Part shown: one piece after another, positions 23,928-32,181 of the stretch
How positions within the stretch are numbered: the first letter of the stretch is position 1
Layout: every line of letters begins with the position of its first letter
Origin: Indioceanicola profundi
Lineage (GTDB): Bacteria > Pseudomonadota > Alphaproteobacteria > Azospirillales > Azospirillaceae
DNA length: 64,000 bases
Assembly: GCF_003568845.1 (NCBI RefSeq)
Contig: NZ_CP030126.1
Location: 2,897,501 to 2,961,500 of the forward strand
Direction: 5' to 3'
Translations under genes and position numbers: made by a program
The notes under the pieces: generated by a model
Seen by the model: only the letters and a program-made list of their open reading frames with translations
Told to the model about the DNA's origin: nothing
The model's database searches: none

Positions 23928-24218
23928 ATGGCCACGAAACTCGACGAGGCGACGCGCGCCCAGGCCCTGTCCGAGCTGTCCGGCTGGACGGTGACAGAGG
24001 GACGGGACGCCATTTCCAGAACCTTCACCTTCAAGGACTTCAACGCCGCCTTCGGCTTCATGAGCCGCGTGGCCCTGCTGGCGGAGAAGATGGACCACCA
24101 TCCGGAGTGGTTCAATGTCTACAACCGCGTCGAAGTCACCTTGAGCACCCATGACGCCAACGGACTGACCGAGCTGGACGTGCGCATGGCCCGGTTCATG
24201 GACAGCATCGCCGGCTGA
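23928..24218 (+). CDS. phhB: 4a-hydroxytetrahydrobiopterin dehydratase, 96 aa
   Basis: The ATG at 23928 is preceded by GGGGGGAATCAG and opens [20 protein letters not shown]. The active-site histidines are in [20 protein letters not shown] and the acidic end [13 protein letters not shown] is typical. The enzyme dehydrates the 4a-carbinolamine formed by aromatic amino-acid hydroxylases so the pterin can be recycled. No hydroxylase gene lies nearby, which is common for this single-gene family in alphaproteobacteria. Confidence 0.9.
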   Translation: MATKLDEATRAQALSELSGWTVTEGRDAISRTFTFKDFNAAFGFMSRVALLAEKMDHHPEWFNVYNRVEVTLSTHDANGLTELDVRMARFMDSIAG

Positions 24219-24331
24219 CCGTGGAGCCGCCGATTCTCCGTCACCATCCATCATCCCCGTCAGGGCCGGAATGACAGACGGAAGCGACGGACCGTGACCC
24301 GTCCGTCCGCCCGGCAGCGCTTCCGCCCGCA

Positions 24332-24922
24332 TCAGACCGCCGTCTTCAGGGGGGAAGCCGCGGCAGCCAGATCGGCCTGACGACGGGCAGGCTCGGCAGT
24401 GGCGCGCAGGATGATCTGCACCAGGGCCATGCGCGCATCCTCCCAGCTGATGCCGCCGTGATAGCGCAGCCGCATGGTCTCCAGCCGCATCGGGTCGGCC
24501 AACAGGGCGTAGGCGTGGAAGATGGGGGAGGAGTCCGGGTCCTTCGGCTCACCGGCCTGACGGCCATCGGCGGGCAGCTTCGCCACCCAGCCCTGCACCT
24601 CGTCGGCCGTGGGGAACAGCGCCAGCCCGTCCAGCAGCGCCGCCTCGGCGGGCGGGGCGGCGGAGGTGCGGCTCACGGACGGAAGATCGCCGGCATGCAG
24701 CCGGTCGGCGGGAAGGCCCAGCGCCAGCAGCGCCGTCTCCACATGATGCTTCGCTCCCTCGGGCGCGCCGGGCATGGCGGCCACGGCCACCTGCCCGCCC
24801 TCGCGCCGGGCGCGGGCGATGGCGGCGCGGAGCGTCGGCAGCAGCGACAGACGCGGCTGGGCTGAAACGCGGATCAGCACCGGAGCGGCGCTGCGGGAGG
24901 AAGAGGAAGTAACCTGCGACAT
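24332..24922 (-). CDS. Unrecognised protein, 196 aa
   Basis: The ATG at 24922 follows AGGGGTCAGATC, a good ribosome site. The protein starts with a Ser-rich, probably flexible lead, then VLIRVSAQPRLSLLPTLRAA and a basic helix. The middle has PAEAALLDGLALFPTADEVQ, and a helical end has FHAYALLADPMRLETMRLRY followed by WEDARMALVQIILRATAEPA. There is no signal peptide, membrane segment or enzyme motif that I recognise. A 77-bp nested palindrome lies 70 bp upstream and would be in its leader if transcription starts further up. Codon use matches its neighbours. Confidence 0.6.
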   Translation of the reverse strand: MSQVTSSSSRSAAPVLIRVSAQPRLSLLPTLRAAIARARREGGQVAVAAMPGAPEGAKHHVETALLALGLPADRLHAGDLPSVSRTSAAPPAEAALLDGLALFPTADEVQGWVAKLPADGRQAGEPKDPDSSPIFHAYALLADPMRLETMRLRYHGGISWEDARMALVQIILRATAEPARRQADLAAAASPLKTAV

Positions 24923-24991
24923 GATCTGACCCCTGGGTTGAAGGGGCCGGTGATCGTCGGGGCTGTTTCGCGGGAGAGAGGCTCGCGACCA

Positions 24992-25068
24992 GGACCACCG
25001 ACTTTCGCCGGCGGCCCTTGGTTCGTCTTAGGAGATGCGCGAACGGTGGGCCGCCAAGTCGGTGGTCC
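24992..25068. other. Three nested palindromes, candidate structured RNA or control element
   Basis: The outer stem is GGACCACCGACTT (24992-25004) / AAGTCGGTGGTCC (25056-25068), the middle stem GGCGGCCC (25010-25017) / GGGCCGCC (25048-25055), and the inner stem GTTCG / CGAAC around 25021-25044. All three are perfect and concentric. It lies in the 258-bp gap between the 196-residue gene and the TetR gene. No T-tract follows on either strand, so it is not a simple terminator. Confidence 0.6.
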
Positions 25069-25180
25069 ACCCATAAAACGACACGAATGCGAAGCTGGAA
25101 CGTGCCACAGCGCAACTCCTTATCTCATCTTCCTCTCTACACGGAGTCGGGGCGGCTGTAAAGCGCCCGCGTGACGCCGA

Positions 25181-25858
25181 TCAGCCATTCGCTTCCGGCA
25201 GGGCAGGTACGGACCGGCCGGCGGCGCCGGTTCCGGAGCGCGGAAGGTTCCATATCCTGTGCATCAGGTTCTTCAATCCCGCGACCAGACGCTGCTTGTC
25301 CGCCGGCCCGCTGGCCGCATGCGGCGTCGTGGACAGGGCCTGGATGAAGTACCAGTTCATTAGCCGGCACAGATCGAACAGATCCGGGTCGGCGCTGCTC
25401 AGCTCGCTGAACACGCTGGATGCCAGCCGGCCCTGCCGGTCGGACAGGGCGGCGGAGACAGGGTCCAGGATGGCGCGCAGTTCCGCATCGGTGCGCGCCG
25501 CCGCCTCCAGCTCCCGCCAGGCGGTCCAGAACGGGCCCTGCGCGATCTCGCACATCAGGTCGATGGCGAAGTCGAACGGGTCCGCGTCCGGCGGCATGTC
25601 GCCGAGCCGGTGCTCCCAGTCCGCCATGATGCGTTCGACGATATACTCGGCCGTGGCCTTCAGCACGTCGCCCGTGGTCGGGAAATAATACTGGACGGCG
25701 CCGCGGGTGATGCGCGCGCGTTTTGCAATTTCAGATGTATTTGTGCGGTAATAGCCGAGTTCAAGAAAACACGCGATGGCGGCATCGATCACCCTGCTGC
25801 GGGTCGCGATGCTTTTCCGGGTCTGCCGCACACGGCTGCCGGCGGCTTTACTTTCCAT
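25181..25858 (-). CDS. TetR-family regulator, 225 aa
   Basis: The N-terminal DNA-binding domain spans residues 18-65, with RVIDAAIACFLELGYYRTNT, SEIAKRARITRGAVQYYFPT and the following helix. The ligand-binding region, 70-200, is helical and does not reveal the inducer. A consensus promoter lies upstream (25912-25939). It faces away from the MpaB-type oxygenase gene across a 396-bp gap, so it may control that gene; no palindromic operator is obvious. The ATG at 25858 is preceded by GGGGTC. Confidence 0.87.
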   Translation of the reverse strand: MESKAAGSRVRQTRKSIATRSRVIDAAIACFLELGYYRTNTSEIAKRARITRGAVQYYFPTTGDVLKATAEYIVERIMADWEHRLGDMPPDADPFDFAIDLMCEIAQGPFWTAWRELEAAARTDAELRAILDPVSAALSDRQGRLASSVFSELSSADPDLFDLCRLMNWYFIQALSTTPHAASGPADKQRLVAGLKNLMHRIWNLPRSGTGAAGRSVPALPEANG

Positions 25859-25911
25859 GACCCCGCATATCCCAACCGGAGGGCGGCGTTGCTTCGCCGC
25901 TTCACAGGCCG

Positions 25912-25939
25912 ATTATACGTCCAGCAGAGATGCTCGCAA
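25912..25939 (-). promoter_or_regulatory. Sigma-70 promoter of the TetR gene
   Basis: On the minus strand TTGCGA (25934-25939) and a perfect TATAAT (25912-25917) are 16 bases apart. The predicted start leaves a leader of about 45 bases before the ATG at 25858. Confidence 0.65.
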
Positions 25940-26019
25940 CATGGTGTTAATGCTTCCGGCAATTTAAGCCATGATGCAGAAATTCTGTGCTGCTGGCGGC
26001 GCCATTACTGGCCATCGAC

Positions 26020-26051
26020 AAAAAGACGGGCGCGGCACTGCCACGCCCGTC
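26020..26051 (-). terminator. Orphan Rho-independent terminator (minus strand)
   Basis: The stem GACGGGCG (26025-26032) / CGCCCGTC (26044-26051) is followed on the minus strand by TTTTTGTC, a textbook terminator. The DNA upstream on that strand (26052 to about 26250) has no recognised gene. It may end a small RNA. Confidence 0.65.
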
Positions 26052-26254
26052 AGTTCCCATGGTCGCTGTTCTTCGACAACAGTCCGGACGGCCCGCCGGT
26101 TTCGCGGGACCCGGACGAAAGGCACCGGCCAAGGGGGCTATGACGTTCCCGACGAGCGGCGGGGTTGCGCCCCCTTTGCGCCGCCTCCAGGATGATGCCG
26201 GTTCTCCTGACAAGGGGATGAGCCGACTGCCAGTTGCCGCTAACCGGATCGCCG

Positions 26255-27265
26255 ATGCCGCACGCGCCATCTTCCGAGCTTCCAGGGGCAGGCCACCCGC
26301 CGTCCGCCCCCCTCGGCGCGCCGGTCACCGCGGAGACGCTGGAGGCCTGCCTGACGGAGGCCGTGGCCTCCTCCCCAGGCGGGGCGAGGGATGGGCGCGC
26401 CGGCCTGTTCGGCCCCGGCAGCGCCCTCTGGCAGGTGGACCGGGAGGCGCTGGTGTTCCTGGGCGCGGCCCGCGCCCTGCTGCTCCAGCTCGCCCATCCC
26501 TGGGTGGCGGAGGGCGTGGCTGAGCATTCGGTGGCGCTGCAGGACCCGCTGGGCCGCTTCCACCGCACCTTCGGCCATGTCTATGCGATGGTGTTCGGCA
26601 CGACGGACCAAGCGCTGACCGCCGCCCGCCGGCTGCACCGCCGACACGGAGCCGTGACCGGCACGCTGGCGGAGGGAGGGGGCGGCTTCGCCCCCGGCAG
26701 CGCCTATCAGGCGAACCGCACAGATGCCCTGGCCTGGGTGCATGCCACGCTGGCGGATACCGCCCTCAGGGTCCACGACATGGTGCTGCCGCCGCTCGAC
26801 CCGGCGGTGCGGGAGCGGTACTGGCAGGAGAACCGCCGTTTCGGGCTGCTGTTCGGCATCCCGGCGGATAGCCTGCCCGACGACTGGGCGGGGTTCCAGG
26901 ATTCCTGCCGCAATCTCTGGGGCGGGCCGGAGCTGACGGTGACCCGGGCCGCCCGCCATGTGGCCTGGACCCTGTTTTCCGGCGGCAGCCCCTGGATGCG
27001 GCTGCCGGGTTGGTATCTGGACCTGACCGCCATGACGATGCCGCCCGCACTCCGCGACGGGTTCGGCCTTGCCTGGGGGCCGCGGCAGGAACGGCGGGCG
27101 AAGCGGGTCCTGTTCCTCATCCGCCGCTCCTATCCCCTGCTGCCGACGGCATTGCGCCATGTCGGCCCTTACCGGGAGGCGGCGGGCCGGCTGGCAGGGC
27201 GGGAGCGGCCCGCCCCCTATACACGCCTTTTGAACCGCGCCTGGATCGGGAGGCCGGCCATTTGA
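26255..27265 (+). CDS. MpaB/rubber-oxygenase-like (DUF2236) protein, 336 aa
   Basis: The ATG at 26255 is preferred over a TTG at 26234. The protein carries the DUF2236 features: VFLGAARALLLQLAHPWVAE near residue 75, FHRTFGHVYAMVFGTTDQAL, and AYQANRTDALAWVHATLADT, where the conserved His and Arg/Asp residues are thought to bind haem or metal. The family includes fungal MpaB and latex-clearing proteins, which are oxygenases. The substrate here is unknown. There is no signal peptide. The TetR gene lies divergently upstream and is a candidate regulator. Confidence 0.82.
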   Translation: MPHAPSSELPGAGHPPSAPLGAPVTAETLEACLTEAVASSPGGARDGRAGLFGPGSALWQVDREALVFLGAARALLLQLAHPWVAEGVAEHSVALQDPLGRFHRTFGHVYAMVFGTTDQALTAARRLHRRHGAVTGTLAEGGGGFAPGSAYQANRTDALAWVHATLADTALRVHDMVLPPLDPAVRERYWQENRRFGLLFGIPADSLPDDWAGFQDSCRNLWGGPELTVTRAARHVAWTLFSGGSPWMRLPGWYLDLTAMTMPPALRDGFGLAWGPRQERRAKRVLFLIRRSYPLLPTALRHVGPYREAAGRLAGRERPAPYTRLLNRAWIGRPAI

Positions 27266-27395
27266 GAGCCGCGCCCAGCCAGGATGGCGTATACGCCATC
27301 CCCCTCGACACCCCCCTTCGACCTGCGCTATGTCGGTCCAGCCCACGCTGGACCCCACCACCTTCCGCCCGTCCCGGGACAAGGGAGCCCGAGCC

Positions 27396-28253
27396 GTGAA
27401 CACCCGCCAGAAGGCCCTGGAGCTGCTGCGCACCACCGGGTCCCTTCCCGACGATCAGATCGACTTGGCCGAAGCCGCGCTGGCGCTTGCGGTGCTGGAC
27501 GCCCCCGCTGCCGAGCCCGGCCCCTACCGCCAGCATCTGGCCGATCTGGCTGCCGCCGTGGCCGACCAGATGGCCGCCAGCCCGACCGTTCCGGGCTCTC
27601 AGCTCGAAGCGCGGGTTGCTGCGCTGCGCGCCGTGGTCGTGGACCGCTACCATTATCGCGGCGACAGCCTGACCTATGAGGACATGGCCAACGCCAACCT
27701 GATGCGGGTGATCGACCGGCGCAAGGGACTGCCCGTCGCGTTGGGCATCCTGTACATGCACGCCGCCCGCGCCCAGGGCTGGGACATACGCGGCCTGAAC
27801 TTCCCCGGCCATTTCCTGATCCGCATGGACCATGAGGGGGAGCGGATGATCCTGGACCCCTTCAACGGGCTGGACGCCAAGGAACCGCAGGAGCTGCGGG
27901 AGCTGCTGAAGCAGACCGCCGGCCTGACGGCGGAGTTGACGCCGGAGCATTACGCGCCGGTCACCAACCGCGAGGTGCTGCTGCGCCTGCAGAACAACCT
28001 CAAGCTCCGCCACCTGCGCGAGGACCGGGCCGACAAGGCGGCGGAGGTGGTGGACGTCATGCTGCTCTTCTACCCGGACCAGCCGGCGCTGTGGCGGGAA
28101 TCCGGCCTGCTGAACGCCCATCTCGGCAACCTGACCAGCGCCATCGCCGCCTTCGAGACCTTCATGGATCTGGGCGCCAAGGCCGGGGCCTCCAGCCAGC
28201 TCCTGCACCAGACGGCGACACTGGTGCAGCAGTTGCGGACCCGGCTGAACTAG
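27396..28253 (+). CDS. SirB1-family protein with transglutaminase-like and TPR parts, 285 aa
   Basis: The GTG at 27396 is chosen because an AAGGGAG ribosome site lies 8 bases upstream. An ATG at 27330 would add 22 Pro/Arg-rich residues with no ribosome site. The N-terminal half has DRYHYRGDSLTYEDMANANL and RRKGLPVALGILYMHAARAQ, the transglutaminase-like core of SirB1, then FPGHFLIRMDHEGERMILDP. The C-terminal third (about 205-285) has TPR-like helices with LLRLQNNLKLRHLREDRADK. The family function is unclear despite the old link to the invasion regulator sirB. Confidence 0.85.
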   Translation: MNTRQKALELLRTTGSLPDDQIDLAEAALALAVLDAPAAEPGPYRQHLADLAAAVADQMAASPTVPGSQLEARVAALRAVVVDRYHYRGDSLTYEDMANANLMRVIDRRKGLPVALGILYMHAARAQGWDIRGLNFPGHFLIRMDHEGERMILDPFNGLDAKEPQELRELLKQTAGLTAELTPEHYAPVTNREVLLRLQNNLKLRHLREDRADKAAEVVDVMLLFYPDQPALWRESGLLNAHLGNLTSAIAAFETFMDLGAKAGASSQLLHQTATLVQQLRTRLN

Positions 28254-28353
28254 ACCCGGCCGCCGGTGTGACCGCCGTCATCGCCCTTGACAGCCGGGGG
28301 CGGGAAGGCTTCCCGTCTTTTCCCCGATCGTCCGCGCCACAGGAATCGCCGCG

Positions 28354-29307
28354 ATGAGCCTGAAGATCGCCATCCAGATGGACCCCATCGAGTCCATCAA
28401 CATCGAAACCGACAGCACCTTCATGATGGCGTTGGAGGCGCAGGCCCGCGGGCACGCGCTCTGGCACTACCATCCGCGCGACATGGCGCTGCGGGGCAAC
28501 CGGCTCTACGCCAAGGCGCGCCCGCTGGAGGTGCGGCGGAAGAAGGGCGACCACTACACGCTGGGCGGGGCGGACACGCTGGACCTGTCCACCATGGACG
28601 TGGTGCTGATGCGCCAGGACCCGCCCTTCGACATGGCCTACATCACGGCCACCCACCTGCTGGAGCACATCCATCCGAAGACGGTGGTGGTGAACGACCC
28701 GGCCGCGGTGCGCAACGCGCCGGAGAAGCTGTTCGTCACCCACTTCCCCGAGCTGATGCCGCCCACCGTCATCACCTCCAGCAAGGAGGAGGTGCTGCGG
28801 GCCCGGGCGGAGTGGAAGGACATCATCGTCAAGCCGCTGTTCGGCAATGGCGGGGCCGGCGTGTTCCACCTGAAGCCGGACGACGAGAACCTCGGCGCGC
28901 TGCTGGAGACCTTCACCCAGCTCTACCGCGAGCCGGTGATCGTGCAGAAGTACCTGCCGGAGATCCGCAAGGGCGACAAGCGCATCATCCTGATCGACGG
29001 GGAGCCGGCGGGCGCGGTCAGCCGCATCCCGCTGGAGGGGGAGGCGCGGGCCAACTTCCATGCCGGCGGCAATGCCGGCAAGACCAGCCTGACCGCGCGG
29101 GAAAAGGACATCTGCGCCGCCATCGGCCCCACCCTGCGCCAGCAGGGGCTGGTCTTCGTCGGCATCGACGTGATCGGCGACTGGCTGACGGAGATCAACG
29201 TCACCAGCCCCACCGGCATCCAGGAGATCAACCGCCTGGACGGCTCCCGGCTGGAAGCCACCCTGATGGACGCCGTCGAGGAGCGGTACCGGGCGACGCG
29301 GAGGTAA
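28354..29307 (+). CDS. gshB: Glutathione synthase, 317 aa
   Basis: The protein begins [20 protein letters not shown]. It has the substrate loop [20 protein letters not shown], the ATP-grasp parts [20 protein letters not shown] and [20 protein letters not shown], and the closing [20 protein letters not shown] that carries the Mg2+-binding Glu/Asn. GshB joins gamma-glutamylcysteine to glycine using ATP in the cytosol. Its length matches the family. The product is the substrate of the GST at 5383 and of the gamma-glutamyltransferase at 59297. Confidence 0.95.
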   Translation: MSLKIAIQMDPIESINIETDSTFMMALEAQARGHALWHYHPRDMALRGNRLYAKARPLEVRRKKGDHYTLGGADTLDLSTMDVVLMRQDPPFDMAYITATHLLEHIHPKTVVVNDPAAVRNAPEKLFVTHFPELMPPTVITSSKEEVLRARAEWKDIIVKPLFGNGGAGVFHLKPDDENLGALLETFTQLYREPVIVQKYLPEIRKGDKRIILIDGEPAGAVSRIPLEGEARANFHAGGNAGKTSLTAREKDICAAIGPTLRQQGLVFVGIDVIGDWLTEINVTSPTGIQEINRLDGSRLEATLMDAVEERYRATRR

Positions 29308-29374
29308 AAGGCCGCTGCCGGAACCTGCGGGCTCCCACCATGGTTCGATTGGGAACCCAATGAGGAGTCCCGTC

Positions 29375-29812
29375 ATGCGCACCCCGCTGATCGCCCTGGC
29401 CGCCGCCCTGGCCCTGTCCGCCTGTTCCAGCCGTCAGGCGGAACAGGCGCAATATGCCCAGCAGGCCTTGGTCGGCATGCCGACCGAAACCCTTCTGTCC
29501 TGCGCCGGCGTTCCGAACCGGCGCGAGCAGGCGGGAGCGTCGGAGTTCTTCACCTACCAGAACATCACCGGCGGCGGGCGCAGCGGCAGCAGCGTCGGCG
29601 TCGGGCTGGGCGGCATCGGCGGCAATATCGGCGGCGGCCTGTCGCTGGGCATCCCGCTGGGCGGCGGCAGCGGACCCAGCGGCTGCGTTGCCACCTTCAC
29701 CCTGCGCGAGGGCCGGGTGGCCCAACTGGTCTACCGCGAGGACGCCGACGATGCGGCGGCGTGCTACTCCATCGTTGAGAATTGTCTGGCCCTGGCCCCC
29801 CAAGGACAATGA
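29375..29812 (+). CDS. Lipoprotein with BamE/OmlA-like start and glycine-rich centre, 145 aa
   Basis: The ATG at 29375 has a GAGGAG ribosome site 7 bases upstream. A type II signal peptide ends in the lipobox LSAC with Cys17 as the lipid site. The segment QALVGMPTETLLSCAGVPNR resembles the first helix-turn of BamE/OmlA-type small lipoproteins, in which L-x-G-M-x-x-x-x-L-x-x-x-G-x-P is conserved. Unusually, the centre (about 65-105) is a run of Gly/Ser/Ile (VGVGLGGIGGNIGGGLSLGI). It probably sits at the outer membrane; the role is not known. Confidence 0.75.
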   Translation: MRTPLIALAAALALSACSSRQAEQAQYAQQALVGMPTETLLSCAGVPNRREQAGASEFFTYQNITGGGRSGSSVGVGLGGIGGNIGGGLSLGIPLGGGSGPSGCVATFTLREGRVAQLVYREDADDAAACYSIVENCLALAPQGQ

Positions 29813-29905
29813 CCGTGCAAAAAGCGTGCACAGGCACGCGGAACTCGGAGCCCTGATTCCTCGTTGCGGATGGGTCGTAGGGACGAGAGCGCGAGGACCA
29901 GGACC

Positions 29906-30070
29906 ATGGCGGCAGGCAACGATCCGAACAGCACACCCGGCAACATGCCCAATGGCGGCGAGCCCAGCGCCGACGAGTTGCGCATCCGCCGCCAGGCCGA
30001 GCGCATCCGCGAGATGGAGCGGCTGATGCGCGCCGCCGCGGCCTTTGCCCGCGGCAAGCCGGGGCGCTGA
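29906..30070 (+). CDS. Small acidic-basic protein, 54 aa
   Basis: The ATG at 29906 is preceded by GAGGACCAGGACC. The protein is MAAGNDPNSTPGNMPNGGEP followed by a single charged helix (ADELRIRRQAERIREMERLM) ending FARGKPGR. No family is recognised. It is kept because the ribosome site is good, the helix is amphipathic, and a hairpin (ATCCGG/CCGGAT, 30073-30102) lies just after its stop. Confidence 0.5.
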   Translation: MAAGNDPNSTPGNMPNGGEPSADELRIRRQAERIREMERLMRAAAAFARGKPGR

Positions 30071-30072
30071 AC

Positions 30073-30102
30073 ATCCGGGCGGCGCGCAGCCGCCAGCCGG
30101 AT
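30073..30102 (+). terminator. Hairpin after the 54-residue gene
   Basis: ATCCGG (30073-30078) pairs with CCGGAT (30097-30102), with GGCGGC/GCCGCC inside. There is no T-tract. It is possibly a transcript end. Confidence 0.35.
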
Positions 30103-30252
30103 ATTCCTCGGCGGGAGGGGACGACGCCCCCTCCCCATACACTCCTTCTTAACCAGAGGCACCAGAGGCTCGGCCGGATTCTGATCGGCCGATCGCACCT
30201 CTCCTCTCTTTTGAGGTAGGTTGGAGGCCGACCCGCAGGGGAGGCCCCGACC

Positions 30253-31893
30253 GTGCCGAGTTCATCCGCATCCCATATGCCCGGCCGCCGTTCCTGGCTG
30301 GACGGCGCAGCGCTGTATCAGATCTATCCCTTGAGCTTCCGCGACGGGAATGGCGACGGATGGGGTGATCTGGCGGGGGTGTATGAAGGGCTGGACCATG
30401 TGGCCGCCCTGGGCGTGGACGCCATCTGGCTGAGCCCGTTCTACACCTCCCCCTTGGCCGATTTCGGCTATGACATCGCCGACCACAAGGCGGTGGACCC
30501 GCGCATGGGCGATCTGGCCGCCTTCGACCGGGTCCTGGCCAAGGCGCACCGGCTGGGCATGCGGGTGCTGCTGGATCTCGTGCTTGGCCATACCAGCCAG
30601 ATGCATCCCTGGTTCGCGGAAAGCCGCCGGTCGCGGGACAATGACAAGGCCGACTGGTTCGTCTGGGCCGACCCTTCGCCCGATGGCAGCCCGCCCAACA
30701 ACTGGCTGTCGGTGTTCGGCGGCCCGGCCTGGAGCTGGGAGCCGCGGCGGCGGCAGTATTATCTGCACCATTTCCTGCCGCAGCAGCCCACCCTGAACTA
30801 CCGCAGCGCCGCGCTGACCGACGCCATGATGGATGTGGCCCGCTTCTGGCTGGACCGGGGCGTGGACGGGTTCCGGGTGGATGCGGTCGACTTCCTGGCC
30901 CGCGACCCCGGCCTGCGCAGCAACCCGCCGGTCGATGCCCATCCCTACGAGTTTCCGGCCAAGCTCTTCGGCATGCAGATGCACATCCATGACATGATGC
31001 ATGCGGATGTGCGCGCCGTGCTGGAACGGCTGCGCCGGGTCACCGACGATTATGACGACCGCGTGCTGCTGGGCGAGCTGTCCAGCCAGCCCGGCGCGGC
31101 GGAACGCATCGCCCGCTACACCGCCCCCGGCGGGCTGCATTCCGCCTACACGCTGGACCTGCCGAAGCGCCCCTTCACGCCCCAGGGCTTCCGCACCGCG
31201 CTGATGGCGGCGGACAGCTACGGCCATACCTGTTGGTCCTTCTCCAACCACGATGTGGAGCGGGCGGCCAGCCGCTGGTGGCCGGCGGGGGCGGACCCGG
31301 CCCGCTTCGAGGCGCTGCTGGCGGTGCTGATGTCGACGCTGCCGGGCACCATCTGCCTGTATCAGGGCGACGAGCTGGGGCTGGGGCAGGCGGAGCTGGA
31401 GTACGAGCATCTGCGCGACCCGTTCGGCCTGAACTACTGGCCGGAGTTCAAGGGCCGCGACGGCAGCCGCACGCCGATGCCCTGGACGCCGGAAGCGCCC
31501 AATGCCGGCTTCTGCCCGCAGAACGCCCGGCCCTGGCTGCCGGTGGACCGGGCGCATCTGTCCCGCGCCGTGGCGGTGCAGGAGCGGCGCAACGCCTCCG
31601 CCCTCTCCGTCTGGCGCGCCGCGCTGGGCCTGCGCCGCACCCATCCCGCCCTCTCCACGGGCGCCCTGACCCATGTGGACGAGGACGGCGCCGTCCTGTC
31701 CTTCGCCCGCGACAGCGGCGACAGCCGGATCGTCTGCGCCTTCAACTTCTCCACGCAGCCCGCCGCCTGCGCCCTGCCTGCGGGCGACCTGCGGCCGATC
31801 CAGATTCCCGTGGCCCCCGGCACGCCGGAGCCGCGCATGGAAGGCGGCCTTCTGACCCTGCCGCCCCTGGGCGTATTCCTGGGCGAGGGCTGA
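30253..31893 (+). CDS. GH13 alpha-glucosidase-type enzyme, 546 aa
   Basis: The GTG at 30253 has a GGGGAGG ribosome site. The protein has the (beta/alpha)8 GH13 signatures in order: AIWLSPFYTSPLADFGYDIA, DLVLGHTSQMHPWF, the nucleophile Asp in GVDGFRVDAVDFLA, the general acid Glu in LLGELSSQPGA, and the stabilising Asp in SFSNHDVERA. A C-terminal beta domain ends the protein. This layout, with LYQIYPLSFRDGNGDG at the start, fits alpha-glucosidases and related oligosaccharide hydrolases. It has no signal peptide, so it acts in the cytosol on imported alpha-glucosides. It stands alone. Confidence 0.9.
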   Translation: MPSSSASHMPGRRSWLDGAALYQIYPLSFRDGNGDGWGDLAGVYEGLDHVAALGVDAIWLSPFYTSPLADFGYDIADHKAVDPRMGDLAAFDRVLAKAHRLGMRVLLDLVLGHTSQMHPWFAESRRSRDNDKADWFVWADPSPDGSPPNNWLSVFGGPAWSWEPRRRQYYLHHFLPQQPTLNYRSAALTDAMMDVARFWLDRGVDGFRVDAVDFLARDPGLRSNPPVDAHPYEFPAKLFGMQMHIHDMMHADVRAVLERLRRVTDDYDDRVLLGELSSQPGAAERIARYTAPGGLHSAYTLDLPKRPFTPQGFRTALMAADSYGHTCWSFSNHDVERAASRWWPAGADPARFEALLAVLMSTLPGTICLYQGDELGLGQAELEYEHLRDPFGLNYWPEFKGRDGSRTPMPWTPEAPNAGFCPQNARPWLPVDRAHLSRAVAVQERRNASALSVWRAALGLRRTHPALSTGALTHVDEDGAVLSFARDSGDSRIVCAFNFSTQPAACALPAGDLRPIQIPVAPGTPEPRMEGGLLTLPPLGVFLGEG

Positions 31894-31984
31894 GCCGGAC
31901 GCAGGCCCCGCGCCCCCCGCCCGACCCGCACTGCATGGCGGGAACAGGGACGTCGGCGATACCCCTTCGGCGGGTGCGGGCATT

Positions 31985-32005
31985 CCCGGCGCAATGAGCG
32001 CCGGG
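31985..32005 (+). terminator. Hairpin after the GH13 gene
   Basis: CCCGGCGC (31985-31992) and GCGCCGGG (31998-32005) form a perfect 8-bp stem about 90 bp after the GH13 stop. There is no T-tract. The rest of the 288-bp gap to aapJ holds a TTTAGACTG word near 32105 that may be part of the aap promoter. Confidence 0.4.
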
Positions 32006-32181
32006 ATGGAGCGGAAATCCTACCCCGGTCAGAGAAATCCAGCGCGTTCGGGCGTTTAGCATTCACCGGACGGCGATCAAGACTGTACCGCATCGCGCTC
32101 CCATGTTTAGACTGCCCACGAACAAATCACGGGCGACCGCCGTTCAGGCGGAACGCACCCGACAGGGACGAGCGAGGGGAC

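Larger units (their letters stand above)
25859..26254. other. Divergent gap between tetR and mpaB-like genes
   Basis: This 396-bp gap holds a strong minus-strand promoter for the TetR gene near its left end and a strong minus-strand terminator at 26020-26051 with no gene upstream of it. The stretch 26052-26254 has no coding features that I recognise. Confidence 0.55.
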
